Shown here: positions 17,302 through 27,049 of the stretch, piece after piece
Numbering within the stretch: the stretch's first letter is position 1
How the letters are laid out: each line of letters opens with the position of its first letter
Assembly (NCBI GenBank): GCA_964598425.1
Contig: CAZRBV010000006.1
Location: 13,089-77,088, forward strand
Direction: 5' to 3'
DNA from: UBA12567 sp964598425
GTDB taxonomy: Bacteria > Planctomycetota > Phycisphaerae > Phycisphaerales > SM1A02
DNA length: 64,000 bases
Notes under the pieces: generated by a model
Databases searched by the model: none
Told to the model about the DNA's origin: nothing
What the model saw: only the letters and a program-made list of their open reading frames with translations
Program-made: the position numbers and the translations under genes

Positions 17302-19053
17302 ATGAAGACCCTCCGCGGCATCCCGGTGGCCCCAGGCATTGCTCAGTCCAGCGCATTTGTGCTGGATCAGGCAAGGGAACGTATTGCCAGAGATAACGTT
17401 GCGGAATCGCGGCGAGCGGAAGAGGTCGCGGGTCTCGATCGCGCCATCGAGGCAGCAACAGCGTCGCTTGAGGGCGATCGACGACATGTCGAGCGTGATC
17501 TTGGCCCTGAGGCGGCTCAGATCTTTGACGTGCATCTGGTTCTCCTGCGTGATGCAGCCCTGATTGACCCGGTTCGATCACGAATCCGGGACGAGGGTGT
17601 GACAGCGGCCTTCGCCGTTTCCGAAGCGTTTCATGGCCTTGCTGAGCGATTTCGCACCATGGGAAGTCCCATCTTTCGGGACAAGGCACGTGATATTCTC
17701 GATCTTGAACGCCGGATTCTCGACCACTTGCTCGGCAGGACGCGAGAGCGGCTGGAGAAGGTGACCGACCCGGTGGTGTTGCTCGCTCATGAGTTGACGC
17801 CTGCCGATGCCGCATCGCTCTCGGGTGAACAGGTGTTGGCGATCGTGTTGGAGGCGGGCGGACGTACGGATCATGCTTCGATCGTCGCCTCTGCAATCGG
17901 GATACCGGTCGTCGTAGGCTGCGGCGATGTGCTCGGTGATGTCAACGACGGGGACCAGATCATCGTCGATGGGACCGAGGGGCTCGTCATCGTTCAGCCC
18001 GATGATGCCAGCATCGCTCGGTACCGCCGCCGCAAGGAAGGACTCGAGCGATTCCGCGCTTCGGTCGCCCCAGCGGGTGAGACACATACGAAGGATGGAA
18101 CCCACATTGATTTGCTCGGGAACATCGAGTTTGTCCGTGAGATCGACGGACTTCTGAAGGTAGGCGGCGACGGCGTTGGCCTGTACCGAACCGAGTTCAC
18201 CTATCTCACAAGTGTGACCGAGCCAAGCGAAGATGAGTTATGCGAGGCGTACTCAACCGCGCTGCAGCGGCTGGGCGACCGGCCACTCACACTGCGCACC
18301 CTTGATCTTGGCGCTGACAAATACACGCAGGCTTTGGCGCTGGAGCCCGAACGCAACCCGTTTCTGGGTCTTCGGAGCATTCGATACAGCCTTCAGAATC
18401 TTCCGATGTTTCGACGTCAGTTGCGGGCAATTCTGCGGGCTTCGCCGCACGGGAATCTCCGGGTTATGTTTCCGCTTGTGACGACCGTTGGCGAGTTCCG
18501 GCAGGCCCGGATGCTGCTCAAGGACGTCGCTGACGAGCTCAGAGACGAGGGCCATGCCGTGTCAGAGGATATCCCCGTCGGGATGATGGTCGAAGTCCCG
18601 AGCGCGGCCATCATGGCCTCGACCTTCGCCCGGGTAGCGGACTTTTTTTCGATCGGAACCAATGACCTCATTCAGTACACCGTAGCGGTGGACCGCGGCA
18701 ATGAGCGGGTCGCGAGCCTGTATACGGCGGCCAGCCCGGCAGTGCTGAGGCTGGTGAAAACGGTGGTTCGAGCCGCTCAGCGTCGTTCAGTCCCTGTGAG
18801 TATTTGCGGGGAATGTGCCGGCGATATCACGTACACTATGCTCTTGTTGGGGCTCGGCCTCCGAAGCCTCTCGCTTGTTCCCGCTCAAATCCCCCGGGTC
18901 CGTGAATTGGTCCGGCGGGTCACGATTGAGGAGTGCGAGCGACTGGCAAGGCGAATCGGGTCCCTGGACTCCGAACGCGGGATTCTCAAAGTCCTGCGTG
19001 ATGAACTCATTCGTGTGCTTCCCGAGATTGATGGCGAGTTGATCGAAGAATGA
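17302..19053 (+). CDS. ptsI: PEP-protein phosphotransferase (PTS enzyme I-like)
   Basis: Takes phosphate from phosphoenolpyruvate onto a His and passes it to HPr. 583 residues, about the length of enzyme I. The phospho-His segment reads GGRTDHASIVASAIGIPVV (His 191), with Asp 190 where Ser is usual. PEP-site motifs are present: YRTEFTYL, LRTLDLGADK, NPFLGLRSIRY, MVEVPSA, FSIGTNDLIQYT and the catalytic Cys in SICGECAGD. I chose ATG 17302 because GGGGGGAA lies eight bases upstream. It is divergent from gatC. HPr, HPr kinase and EII components are not in the window, so a regulatory rather than sugar-transport role is possible. Confidence 0.94.
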   Translation: MKTLRGIPVAPGIAQSSAFVLDQARERIARDNVAESRRAEEVAGLDRAIEAATASLEGDRRHVERDLGPEAAQIFDVHLVLLRDAALIDPVRSRIRDEGVTAAFAVSEAFHGLAERFRTMGSPIFRDKARDILDLERRILDHLLGRTRERLEKVTDPVVLLAHELTPADAASLSGEQVLAIVLEAGGRTDHASIVASAIGIPVVVGCGDVLGDVNDGDQIIVDGTEGLVIVQPDDASIARYRRRKEGLERFRASVAPAGETHTKDGTHIDLLGNIEFVREIDGLLKVGGDGVGLYRTEFTYLTSVTEPSEDELCEAYSTALQRLGDRPLTLRTLDLGADKYTQALALEPERNPFLGLRSIRYSLQNLPMFRRQLRAILRASPHGNLRVMFPLVTTVGEFRQARMLLKDVADELRDEGHAVSEDIPVGMMVEVPSAAIMASTFARVADFFSIGTNDLIQYTVAVDRGNERVASLYTAASPAVLRLVKTVVRAAQRRSVPVSICGECAGDITYTMLLLGLGLRSLSLVPAQIPRVRELVRRVTIEECERLARRIGSLDSERGILKVLRDELIRVLPEIDGELIEE

Positions 19054-19298
19054 TCTCGCTCCTGATTGACGAAGGCACGACACAAGCAACGTTCGATGCC
19101 CGGCTCGACCCGGATTGCTCCACGCTGGAGCCTCTGAGAGCCAGACCCGGGATCGAACATGGAACAGGACGGCCATGCCGATCTTGCTGAACAGACTTTG
19201 GAACATGGCATCCCCCGGCCTCCTGCCGGCGCGTGGATGCGTGCTTTTCAACGATTTGGCGGGTGTGCGTGGCTGCTCAATCACACGAAGGATTACCC

Positions 19299-21920
19299 GT
19301 GGCAAAGAAGAAAGACGCGAAGCAGGATGCTTGCGCGGGCGAGATCATGCTCGTCAACGATGTGGCAGGAGAGGAGTGCCGGATCGCAATTCTGCGAGAT
19401 GGCATTCTCGAGGAGTTGTTTACTGAGCGGGCGGCGACAGCCACCAGTGTCGGGAACATCTACAAGGGACGGGTCAGCAATGTCGAATCGGCCATTCAAG
19501 CCGCATTCGTCGATTATGGTCAGGCGCAGCGGGGCTTCCTGCATATTTCTGACCTGCACCCTCGATACTTTCCCGGAGGTGAGGCTTCTGAAAAAGTCGG
19601 GAAAAAGACTGCGCGGCGTGATCGGCCGCTGATACAGCAGGCGCTCAAGCGCGGCGACGAGATTCTCGTGCAAGTGTTGAAGGAAGGCATCGGCACGAAG
19701 GGGCCAACGCTGACCGGGTATCTCTCGATTCCTGGCCGTCTCATGGTCATGATGCCCTACATGGACAAGGTGGGCGTCACCCGCCGAGTCGAGGACGAGG
19801 ACGAGCGTAAGGCGATGCGCAAGGTGCTCGACTCTCTGGATCTTCCCGACGACTTTGGATTCATTCTTCGCACGGCGGGGATGGGGCAGACCAAGCGAGA
19901 GCTCAAGCGGGACGTCGCCTATCTCACCCGGATGTGGAAGGTGATGGAGAAACGCATCAGCAAGACTGGCGTTCCAGCCGAGTTGTATACGGAGTCTGAT
20001 CTTGTGCTCCGCACGGTGCGAGACGTGCTTCGCCCCGAGATCAAGGCGATCGTCGTTGATTCCGAGAGTGCGGCGGATCGTGTTCGCGCCTTCCTCAACG
20101 TTATCGCGCCGCGTTCGTCGCCGCCGGTTATCCACTACCGCCGGCCAATGCCGCTCTTTCACGCCTTCAACGTGGAGCGGCAGATCGAAACCATCCATGC
20201 TCGCGAAGTTGACTTGCCCAGCGGCGGTCGGCTGGTGATCGACCAGACGGAAGCATTGGTTGCCATCGATGTGAATTCGGGCAGGAGTCGATCTGCGAAA
20301 GACAGCGAGACGAATGCCTACCGCACCAACATGGAAGCGGTGACAGAGATCGCAAGGCAGTTGCGACTTCGCGATCTTGGCGGTCTCGTGATTCACGACC
20401 TCATCGATATGAGGCAGCGATCCCGTCGGAAGGAGGTCTTTGAAAAGTTCCGTGAGCTTCTCAAGGTCGACCGCGCGAAGACGACCATCCTGCCGATCAG
20501 TGACTTCGGAATTCTCGAAATGACCCGGCAGCGGATGCGTCCGAGCATTCGAATGGCAAACTATGTTGAGTGCCCTTCGTGCAGCGGGCACGGTGAAGTC
20601 AAGGCTCCAGAAATGGTCGCTGCCGACGCCGTCCGAGAGATCGGCTATCTGCTGCACTGCGACGAGACCGCCAAATTGGAGGTGGTCGTGTCGCCTCGCG
20701 TGGCATCGGCGCTTCTCTCAACGAAGCGGCGCGTGTTGGACTTGATTGAAGATCGGATGGGAAAGCCCGTCGATGTGCGGGTCAGTGAGAGCATTCCGGT
20801 GGATCGGGTTGTGTATTACGCGTATGACGCCCGGGGAACCGATCTGGATCTTGAGAAGCTTACGCCCGGGGAGATGCCGGGGCTTGATACGCTCGTTGCC
20901 GAGAGCGATGCGCCACCTGCAGAGGATGTCGAGCCTGGTGGAGGCCGGTCTCGATCGCGCCGCCGCCGGAAGTCGCCTCCCGCAGACGCTGCGGCCATTG
21001 CACTCTCGGGCGAGTTCCAGAGAGAACTTGAAGCGCTGGATGCCGAGGCGGAGCGAGAAGAGAAGGCAGCCCGGTCTGCACAAACCGAGGATCGCAAGCC
21101 AGCTGGCAGAAAGCGTCGCCGTCGTGGTCGGCGCCGCAAGCCCGCGCCGCTCATTGAATCGCCTTCGCGGTTGTATGTTCTGGCCAAGGCGATGGGTGTG
21201 ACCTCCAAGCAGATCATCAAGCGGTGGGAAGAGTCCGGCGGCGAGAAAAACACTGGATTCAAGTTGAAGGGGCACATGTCGACCGTCTCTCCAGAACAGG
21301 CGGCGAGCATCCAAGCCTGGTTTGCCCGTGATGAGGATGGGGCCGAGGTGTCGCCCAACGCGGAATCGGCGGAGTCCACTGAAGGCGGGACTGCAAAGAA
21401 GACGCGTCGCCGCCGCCGGGGCCGCGGAGGCGGAAAGGAAGCCGAGGGGGAAGCAGCCGCGCCCGAGCCGGCCAACAACACACCGCCAGAGGCTGAAGCT
21501 GCCGAGGGAACACCTCGTCGCCGCCGACGTCGGCGGTCGAGAGGCAATTCCGCGCAGGGGGAAGGTCCACCAGCGACTGAGCAGCCGGAAGAGTCGGGTG
21601 GTGAACAGGCCCCTGCGAAGAAAAAACGACGGCGTCGATCGCCGTCTGCCGCCTCGGATGAGCCAACGCCCGACGTGTCCCCCGAGGCCGTCTCGAAGCC
21701 GCGACGTACAAACCGCGCCGCGAAGAAGGCCAAGGCCAAAGCCAAAGCCAAGGGAAGCGAGAGTTCCTCGCAGACGACTGGCAAGACCGATGAGCCCCAG
21801 TCGCCGGCGAAGTCTGATCCACCAGCAAAGCCACGCCGCCGAACCTTGTATGGAAGTCGTCGCAAGCTGTCTCCGGGTGAGGCGGACTCCGCCAGGTCCG
21901 GCGAGGGTGCGCCAGCGTGA
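19299..21920 (+). CDS. RNase E/G-family endoribonuclease with IF2-N-like module
   Basis: 873 residues. The catalytic half has an S1 domain (GNIYKGRVSNVESAIQAAFV ... GFLHISDL), metal-binding Asp in VAIDVNSGRS and LVIHDLIDM, and the zinc-link CPSCSGHGE. After about residue 530 it becomes a long basic tail rich in Arg-Arg-Arg and Pro/Glu segments, ending in AKAKAKAKG-type repeats. At about 621-675 the tail carries RLYVLAKAMGVTSKQIIKRW ... KGHMSTVS, which resembles the N-terminal module of initiation factor IF2. The start is GTG 19299 with GAAGGA upstream. It overlaps dxr by GTGA. It cuts mRNA and rRNA precursors in known relatives; the tail probably binds RNA or partners. Confidence 0.93.
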   Translation: MAKKKDAKQDACAGEIMLVNDVAGEECRIAILRDGILEELFTERAATATSVGNIYKGRVSNVESAIQAAFVDYGQAQRGFLHISDLHPRYFPGGEASEKVGKKTARRDRPLIQQALKRGDEILVQVLKEGIGTKGPTLTGYLSIPGRLMVMMPYMDKVGVTRRVEDEDERKAMRKVLDSLDLPDDFGFILRTAGMGQTKRELKRDVAYLTRMWKVMEKRISKTGVPAELYTESDLVLRTVRDVLRPEIKAIVVDSESAADRVRAFLNVIAPRSSPPVIHYRRPMPLFHAFNVERQIETIHAREVDLPSGGRLVIDQTEALVAIDVNSGRSRSAKDSETNAYRTNMEAVTEIARQLRLRDLGGLVIHDLIDMRQRSRRKEVFEKFRELLKVDRAKTTILPISDFGILEMTRQRMRPSIRMANYVECPSCSGHGEVKAPEMVAADAVREIGYLLHCDETAKLEVVVSPRVASALLSTKRRVLDLIEDRMGKPVDVRVSESIPVDRVVYYAYDARGTDLDLEKLTPGEMPGLDTLVAESDAPPAEDVEPGGGRSRSRRRRKSPPADAAAIALSGEFQRELEALDAEAEREEKAARSAQTEDRKPAGRKRRRRGRRRKPAPLIESPSRLYVLAKAMGVTSKQIIKRWEESGGEKNTGFKLKGHMSTVSPEQAASIQAWFARDEDGAEVSPNAESAESTEGGTAKKTRRRRRGRGGGKEAEGEAAAPEPANNTPPEAEAAEGTPRRRRRRRSRGNSAQGEGPPATEQPEESGGEQAPAKKKRRRRSPSAASDEPTPDVSPEAVSKPRRTNRAAKKAKAKAKAKGSESSSQTTGKTDEPQSPAKSDPPAKPRRRTLYGSRRKLSPGEADSARSGEGAPA

Positions 21921-23095
21921 ACGACTCGCCCCGCATATTCCTGCTCGGGTCGACGGGCTCGATTGGGTGCAACACAGTTGAAGTTGCTGAGCACCTCCGG
22001 CGTGAAGGATTCGGCGAGTTCCCGATTGTTGGATTGGGGATTGGATCCAACGTGGGTCTGCTCGCAGAGCAGGAGGCGCGAACACACGCCGCGTATGTTT
22101 CGATCGCTTCGGTTGAGCAGGCATCGGCGTATTGCGGGAAGGCGCAGGTGTACGCTGGTCCGAACGGTGCTGCTGAGATGGTTCGTTCTCACGCGGAACC
22201 AGGCGACATTCTCGTGGCTGCTGTTGTAGGTTCCGCTGGTATTGATGCGGTGATGGCCGGGATCGAGCGGGGATGCCGAATTGCGCTGGCGAACAAGGAA
22301 GCGCTCGTTGCGGCAGGAGCACTGGTCATGCCCGCGGCCCGCGAGGCTGGCGTGGACGTCCTGCCCGTCGATAGCGAGCACAGTGCGATATTCCAGTGCC
22401 TGCACGGTGAGACGTCCCGGGAGGTTGAACGGATCGTGCTGACCGCATCGGGAGGCCCATTTCGTGGTCGCAGCCGCGAGGAGATTGCGGATGCCACAAT
22501 CGAAGATGCATTGGCACACCCGACGTGGACGATGGGACGCAAAATCACGATCGACTCTGCCACGCTGGCCAACAAGGCGCTGGAGATCATCGAGGCCCAT
22601 TGGCTCTTCGGCCTTCCTGCAGATCGCATCGACGCCATTGTGCATCCGCAGTCAGTTATTCACGGCTTCGTTGAGTTTGTTGATGGTTCGGTGCTGGCGC
22701 AGGCAGGGCCGCCGGATATGCGTACCCCGATTCAGCTCGCGTTGACGTGGCCTGAGCGGACTGCGGCGTCAGGGAAGCAGATGAAATGGGGGGAACTTCG
22801 ATCACTGGAGTTCGCGCCTATTGACCACGAAGCGTTTCCGATGGTGCGGCTTGCATTGAATGCCATCAGAGAGGGGGGTACCGCGGGGGCGGTTCTCAAC
22901 GCGGCCAATGAAGCTGCTGTGGAAGCGTTCCTTGGCGGACGTGTTCGATTCGGAGACATCTTTACGCTTGTTGCAGGCGCATGCCATGAGCTGCGAGCAG
23001 AAGATGTACGAACGCTGGATGATGTTTGGGCTGCGGACCGCGCCGCCAGGCAGTGGATCTCGTCGCAGCTGCCTGCTGTTGTGGCTCAGGAGTAG
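21917..23095 (+). CDS. dxr: 1-deoxy-D-xylulose 5-phosphate reductoisomerase
   Basis: Second step of the MEP isoprenoid pathway. 392 residues, normal length. The NADPH motif is LLGSTGSIGCNT, and ALANKEALVAAG, LPVDSEHSAIFQCL and TASGGPFRG mark the metal and substrate sites. The start is GTG overlapping the RNase E/G stop. It lies three bases before the RseP-like gene, the common dxr-rseP order. Confidence 0.97.
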   Translation: MNDSPRIFLLGSTGSIGCNTVEVAEHLRREGFGEFPIVGLGIGSNVGLLAEQEARTHAAYVSIASVEQASAYCGKAQVYAGPNGAAEMVRSHAEPGDILVAAVVGSAGIDAVMAGIERGCRIALANKEALVAAGALVMPAAREAGVDVLPVDSEHSAIFQCLHGETSREVERIVLTASGGPFRGRSREEIADATIEDALAHPTWTMGRKITIDSATLANKALEIIEAHWLFGLPADRIDAIVHPQSVIHGFVEFVDGSVLAQAGPPDMRTPIQLALTWPERTAASGKQMKWGELRSLEFAPIDHEAFPMVRLALNAIREGGTAGAVLNAANEAAVEAFLGGRVRFGDIFTLVAGACHELRAEDVRTLDDVWAADRAARQWISSQLPAVVAQE

Positions 23096-23098
23096 TCG

Positions 23099-25201
23099 AT
23101 GCATCTTCTCTCGTCGGGCTTCAATGTGCTGTTGATCGTGATCGGATTCGGATTGCTCATATGCATCCATGAGCTCGGGCATTTTGTCGCAGCCAAATGG
23201 GCAGGCATTCGGACGCATGCGTTTGCGATCGGGTTCGGTCCGCCCATTTTCAGCTGGCGGCGGGGGCTTGGATTCTGCTGGGGCTCAAGCGAATCGATCA
23301 TCGCAAAACGATGTGGGCGTTCCGCGATCCAAATGAGTGACCGGGAACTTGAACAGGAGGGTCTTGGGGAGACCGAGTACTCGCTGCGTTGGCTGCCACT
23401 GGGTGGGTTCGTTCGGATGCTCGGGCAGGATGATCTCGACCCTGCACGCGGTGGAAGCGGACCTCGCTCGTTTGGCGCGGTCAGCATCGGGAGGCGGATG
23501 GTCGTGATTTCCGCTGGGGTGATCATGAATGTGCTGCTGGCAGTGGCCTGCTTCATTATCGCGTTCTCAGTTGGTGTGCCGTTTGAGGCGCCCGTGATCG
23601 GCGAGGTTGTTCCCGGGAGCCCTGCGAGCCGTGCGGCAGCTGTGACGCCCGGAGTGCCGCCCGGCATTCTGCCAGGCGATCGCATCCGGATGCTTGATGG
23701 TGACGACGTCAACACCTTTGTGGACATCCAAGTCGCTTCCGCAATGGCCATCCCCGGATCTCCGATGCAGGTCGCCGTTGATCGGCCAGGGGCTGACGGG
23801 GAGCTGCTCTTCACGGTGGAGCCCGAGCACAGTCCGGTGACGGGAATGCTCGGTATTGGTGTCTATCCAGCGTCATCGCTTGAGCTTGTGGATGCAAGCA
23901 TGTTCCCCCAGATCGAACAACTGCTCGGTGAGTGGGGGCTTGCAGCGCAGGGAATCGGACCTGGCTGGTCCCTTCGGGAGATTGAAGGTGAGCCGGTTTC
24001 GAATTGGGGTGACCTCGATCGCGCTACGCGAGAGTCGGACGGCGCACCGCTGGAAACCCGGTGGACGCAGGGATCCGAATCGGTCTTGACCCAGTTGAAG
24101 TCGGTGCCCGAGTGGGAAGCGCTGCGGTACGCCGATGCCACGCCCGAAACGGTACTTGGCTGGGAAGAGGGGATCGGTGGCTTTGTGCCGTTGGTCAGCA
24201 TCACCCGAGTGCCCGAAGGAAGCATCAACGATGGCGTTCTTCAGGAAGGTGACGTCATCCTCTCCTGCGCCGGCGTCGTGGCGCCCCGGCGTCGGACGGT
24301 GCGAGAATTGATACTGGCCAGTGCTGGCGATCGCATGGCAGTCCATGTGCTTCGCAATGGGAGTCGCCTGGATCTGGAGATGAGAGTCTCACGGACGGGC
24401 CTGACAAACCGGACAGCCAAGGCGGAGGTCTTTCTGGGCTACGCTTGGGACACGCCCATTCTCGCCGCACCGATGGATGAGGTTGGCGAGTCCAGTGGCG
24501 AGGCTGAACCCACCCTTGCCGCTCAGATCCCAGATGGCGTCCTGCCAGGAAGTCGGTGGGTTTCGGTTGACGGGAGCTCTGTTTCCAACTGGTCTGACGT
24601 GTGGTCGTCCTTACGGCGAGCCGCGCAGGCGGGGGCTCCATCGGTCGACATCGTGTTCGAGAATCCGACGCCGGGCCGGGAACAGCGGCATGTCTCGTTG
24701 CATGTGACAGAGACCGAGCGGGTTCGGATCGCCGATCTGCAGTGGCAACCCCGAACTCCGGCATTCTGCTTCTTGCCTGTGTATGTGACGTTGAGCAGTG
24801 AAGGCAACCCGCTTCGGGCCTTGCAGATGGGCGCTACGGAGACATGGCGGTTTATCGAGCTGACCTATCTCACGATCGATCGACTCATTCGAGGCTCGGT
24901 CGGTGTTGAGCAACTGCATGGTCCGGTTGGGATCGTGCATCTGGGGTCGAAGGTGGCCGATCGTGGAATGACCTATCTCGTCTTCTTTCTGGGGATCATC
25001 AGTGTCAACCTCGCAGTGCTCAACTTCCTGCCCCTTCCAATTGTCGATGGCGGAATGTTTCTCTACCTCGTGTACGAAAAGATCACCGGGCACCCACCGC
25101 CAGTTGGGTTTCAGAACGCTGCGATGTTGTTGGGGCTCCTGTTTATCGGCACTGCATTCTTTGTGACGTTCTACAACGACCTTGCCCGCTTGATCGGGTA
25201 G
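23099..25201 (+). CDS. rseP: RseP-family site-2 protease with four PDZ-like segments
   Basis: Intramembrane zinc metalloprotease that cuts membrane-bound regulators. The active site is HELGHFVAAK at about residues 25-34, with the Asp ligand in LPLPIVDGGMF near the C-terminus. It has 700 residues against about 450 in E. coli. The extra length lies between the two membrane parts, where I count four PDZ-like segments at roughly 165-250, 255-345, 370-445 and 470-550; telltale loops are PGSPASRAAAV, GWSLREIEGEPVSNW, INDGVLQEGDVI and GSRWVSVDGSSVSNW. It follows dxr, probably in one operon. Confidence 0.95.
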   Translation: MHLLSSGFNVLLIVIGFGLLICIHELGHFVAAKWAGIRTHAFAIGFGPPIFSWRRGLGFCWGSSESIIAKRCGRSAIQMSDRELEQEGLGETEYSLRWLPLGGFVRMLGQDDLDPARGGSGPRSFGAVSIGRRMVVISAGVIMNVLLAVACFIIAFSVGVPFEAPVIGEVVPGSPASRAAAVTPGVPPGILPGDRIRMLDGDDVNTFVDIQVASAMAIPGSPMQVAVDRPGADGELLFTVEPEHSPVTGMLGIGVYPASSLELVDASMFPQIEQLLGEWGLAAQGIGPGWSLREIEGEPVSNWGDLDRATRESDGAPLETRWTQGSESVLTQLKSVPEWEALRYADATPETVLGWEEGIGGFVPLVSITRVPEGSINDGVLQEGDVILSCAGVVAPRRRTVRELILASAGDRMAVHVLRNGSRLDLEMRVSRTGLTNRTAKAEVFLGYAWDTPILAAPMDEVGESSGEAEPTLAAQIPDGVLPGSRWVSVDGSSVSNWSDVWSSLRRAAQAGAPSVDIVFENPTPGREQRHVSLHVTETERVRIADLQWQPRTPAFCFLPVYVTLSSEGNPLRALQMGATETWRFIELTYLTIDRLIRGSVGVEQLHGPVGIVHLGSKVADRGMTYLVFFLGIISVNLAVLNFLPLPIVDGGMFLYLVYEKITGHPPPVGFQNAAMLLGLLFIGTAFFVTFYNDLARLIG

Positions 25202-25313
25202 TCGCGAGCGTTACAGGGGGATTGTGCGGCCTGTGCGGGCACTTCGCTCGCAAATGGTTGGTCTGCGCCTCCGTAGGGTCGGTTCCTGCCACAGTTACAT
25301 GGAAACTTGAACG

Positions 25314-26432
25314 ATGTTGGGACTGACCCGACGGTCGGGTTGGAGTCCGGTATTCGCAGGAGCCGCGTTCGTGAGTCCAGTCATTGACGTCCACGATGGA
25401 GCATTGCCACGAGTCCTGGTGGTTGAGAGTGACCCTGAAGTGGCTGAACTGCTGATTGCTGCAATACACGCCTCTCGAAACGGCACACTCGGTGATCAGT
25501 CAACCGATGATTCGAAAGAGTGCGTCGTTGTCGACTCGCTTGCGCATCTCCATCGCGAGGACTTGCGGCGGTTTGGCGCGGCACTGGTTGCTTCGATCAT
25601 GTTAGATGGCTGCGGGCTCGACGCAATTGCGTATTTGCGTGGGCTGGCGCCCGCCCTGCCGATCGTGATGGTCGGGGGTATCGCAGATTCGACAATTGCC
25701 GCCGAGGCGATCCGAGCTGGCGCGAGCGAGTTCGTGCTGTTGACCGGGCATGAACACGTGACGATTCCGTTGGCTGTTCGGAAGGCCATTGTTCATCGCC
25801 AACTTCGACGGGACAACGAACACCTTCAGCAAACACTGACGCGTTCCATGGGGGAATTGGCTGAGATGAATCGCAGGTTGGAAACGAGCGTCCTGCGCCT
25901 TGAAGACATGGCCAGAACTGATGACTTGACAGGTTTGACAAATCGTCGGTGGCTCAACCGCGTTCTTGAAGAGCGATGGGCCGAGTCCGATCGCCACTCC
26001 TTTGACTTGGGATTCCTCATGATCGACTTGGATGGCTTCAAGGGTCTCAACGACACGCTTGGGCACCATCGGGGAGATGATGTGCTGCGGCGTGTCGGGG
26101 CGCTACTCCAGGAGACATGTCGGGAAATCGATATCGCTGCTCGATACGGGGGAGACGAGTTCTGTGTGCTGCTTCCCCATGCCGATCTTGAAGCGACAAC
26201 GCGGGTTGCCCACCGGATTGCCACCGAGTTTGAAACTGCATGCCCTGCATGGGGACTTTCGGCAGGGCAGCTTGGTATCTCGATTGGTGCAGCCCACCGC
26301 AGCCTGAGTGGTGCGGCCAGCCCGGACGAGCTGGTCCGTCATGCTGACGAAGCGATGTATGCAGCGAAGAACGACGGCACAAGCGTGGCGCTTCGGCGTC
26401 CAGGTCCTGCCTCGTCACGGCTCGTCGGGTAA
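25314..26432 (+). CDS. Diguanylate cyclase with degenerate receiver domain
   Basis: Makes cyclic di-GMP. 372 residues. The N-terminal part (about 35-155) has receiver-like strands (RVLVVESDPEVAELLI ... PIVMVGGIADS), but the phospho-acceptor Asp position reads VASIMLDG, so it probably cannot be phosphorylated in the normal way. A short coiled coil (about 163-195) leads to the GGDEF domain, with DDLTGLTNRRWL, the active site RYGGDEF and, five residues before GGDEF, RExD as the inhibitory I-site. An active, feedback-inhibited enzyme is expected. It is tail to tail with smpB. Confidence 0.93.
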   Translation: MLGLTRRSGWSPVFAGAAFVSPVIDVHDGALPRVLVVESDPEVAELLIAAIHASRNGTLGDQSTDDSKECVVVDSLAHLHREDLRRFGAALVASIMLDGCGLDAIAYLRGLAPALPIVMVGGIADSTIAAEAIRAGASEFVLLTGHEHVTIPLAVRKAIVHRQLRRDNEHLQQTLTRSMGELAEMNRRLETSVLRLEDMARTDDLTGLTNRRWLNRVLEERWAESDRHSFDLGFLMIDLDGFKGLNDTLGHHRGDDVLRRVGALLQETCREIDIAARYGGDEFCVLLPHADLEATTRVAHRIATEFETACPAWGLSAGQLGISIGAAHRSLSGAASPDELVRHADEAMYAAKNDGTSVALRRPGPASSRLVG

Positions 26433-26441
26433 TTGTGAGCG

Positions 26442-26921
26442 TTACTGCTGCTGATCGATGTCGCGGCGGTGCGCCTTGGCCTTGAGCGCCTGCCGTTTGT
26501 CATAATTGCGTTTGCCGGTGCCGAGTCCGATGAGCAGCTTGGCACGCCCATGAGACCAGTGAATCTCGAGCGGAACGATTGTGACCCCCTTGGCGGAAGC
26601 CGCTCTCGCGAACTTCTTGATTTCCCGTTTATGGGCAAGCAGTGTTCGTGGCCGGATGGGGTCATGCTGGAAGGCTGAGGATGCGTTTGCGTATTCTGCA
26701 ATGTGAACGCCGTACAGCGTGAGTTGGAGCGGATCGAGTTCGGCCCGGACGAATCCCTCCTGGAGGCTGGCCTGGCCGTTGCGAAGTGATTTTACTTCGG
26801 TCCCCTTCAGCCGAATGCCGCATTCAAGCGTGTCCGTGATGAGATAATCATGCCTGGCGCGGCGATTACGAATGCAGGGCTCGCCACTGTGCTGGTTGGA
26901 TTGGCGTTTCGACTTGGCCAT
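26442..26921 (-). CDS. smpB: SsrA-binding protein SmpB
   Basis: Partner of tmRNA in rescue of stalled ribosomes. 159 residues from ATG 26921; an upstream extension of 28 codons is not homologous. Family motifs are NRRARHDYLI, GIRLKGTEVKSLR, LLAHKREI and the basic tail KRNYDKRQALKAKAHRRDI. No tmRNA gene is seen nearby. Confidence 0.97.
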   Translation of the reverse strand: MAKSKRQSNQHSGEPCIRNRRARHDYLITDTLECGIRLKGTEVKSLRNGQASLQEGFVRAELDPLQLTLYGVHIAEYANASSAFQHDPIRPRTLLAHKREIKKFARAASAKGVTIVPLEIHWSHGRAKLLIGLGTGKRNYDKRQALKAKAHRRDIDQQQ

Positions 26922-27049
26922 CCGGTAGGCATCCTGGGAGTCATTCGGTGGGTTGGCCGTTTCCCTGTGAACCGACCTGAAGTGGATGGATCTCGCTGCT
27001 GCCAAGCGGTTCCCCGCTGGATCATCTGCGAGCCGCCCCTCAATAACAA

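Noticed and set aside
19293..22645. Very long open frames (454 to 609 codons) on the minus strand opposite RNase E/G and dxr
   Set aside because: They mirror the GC-rich, Arg-rich codons of the plus-strand genes, give low-complexity Ser/Arg/Pro protein, and have no ribosome-binding site or family motif.
26922..27049. tmRNA (ssrA) gene next to smpB
   Set aside because: No alanine-tRNA-like ends or tag reading frame are visible; only tRNA-Leu with its terminator is there.
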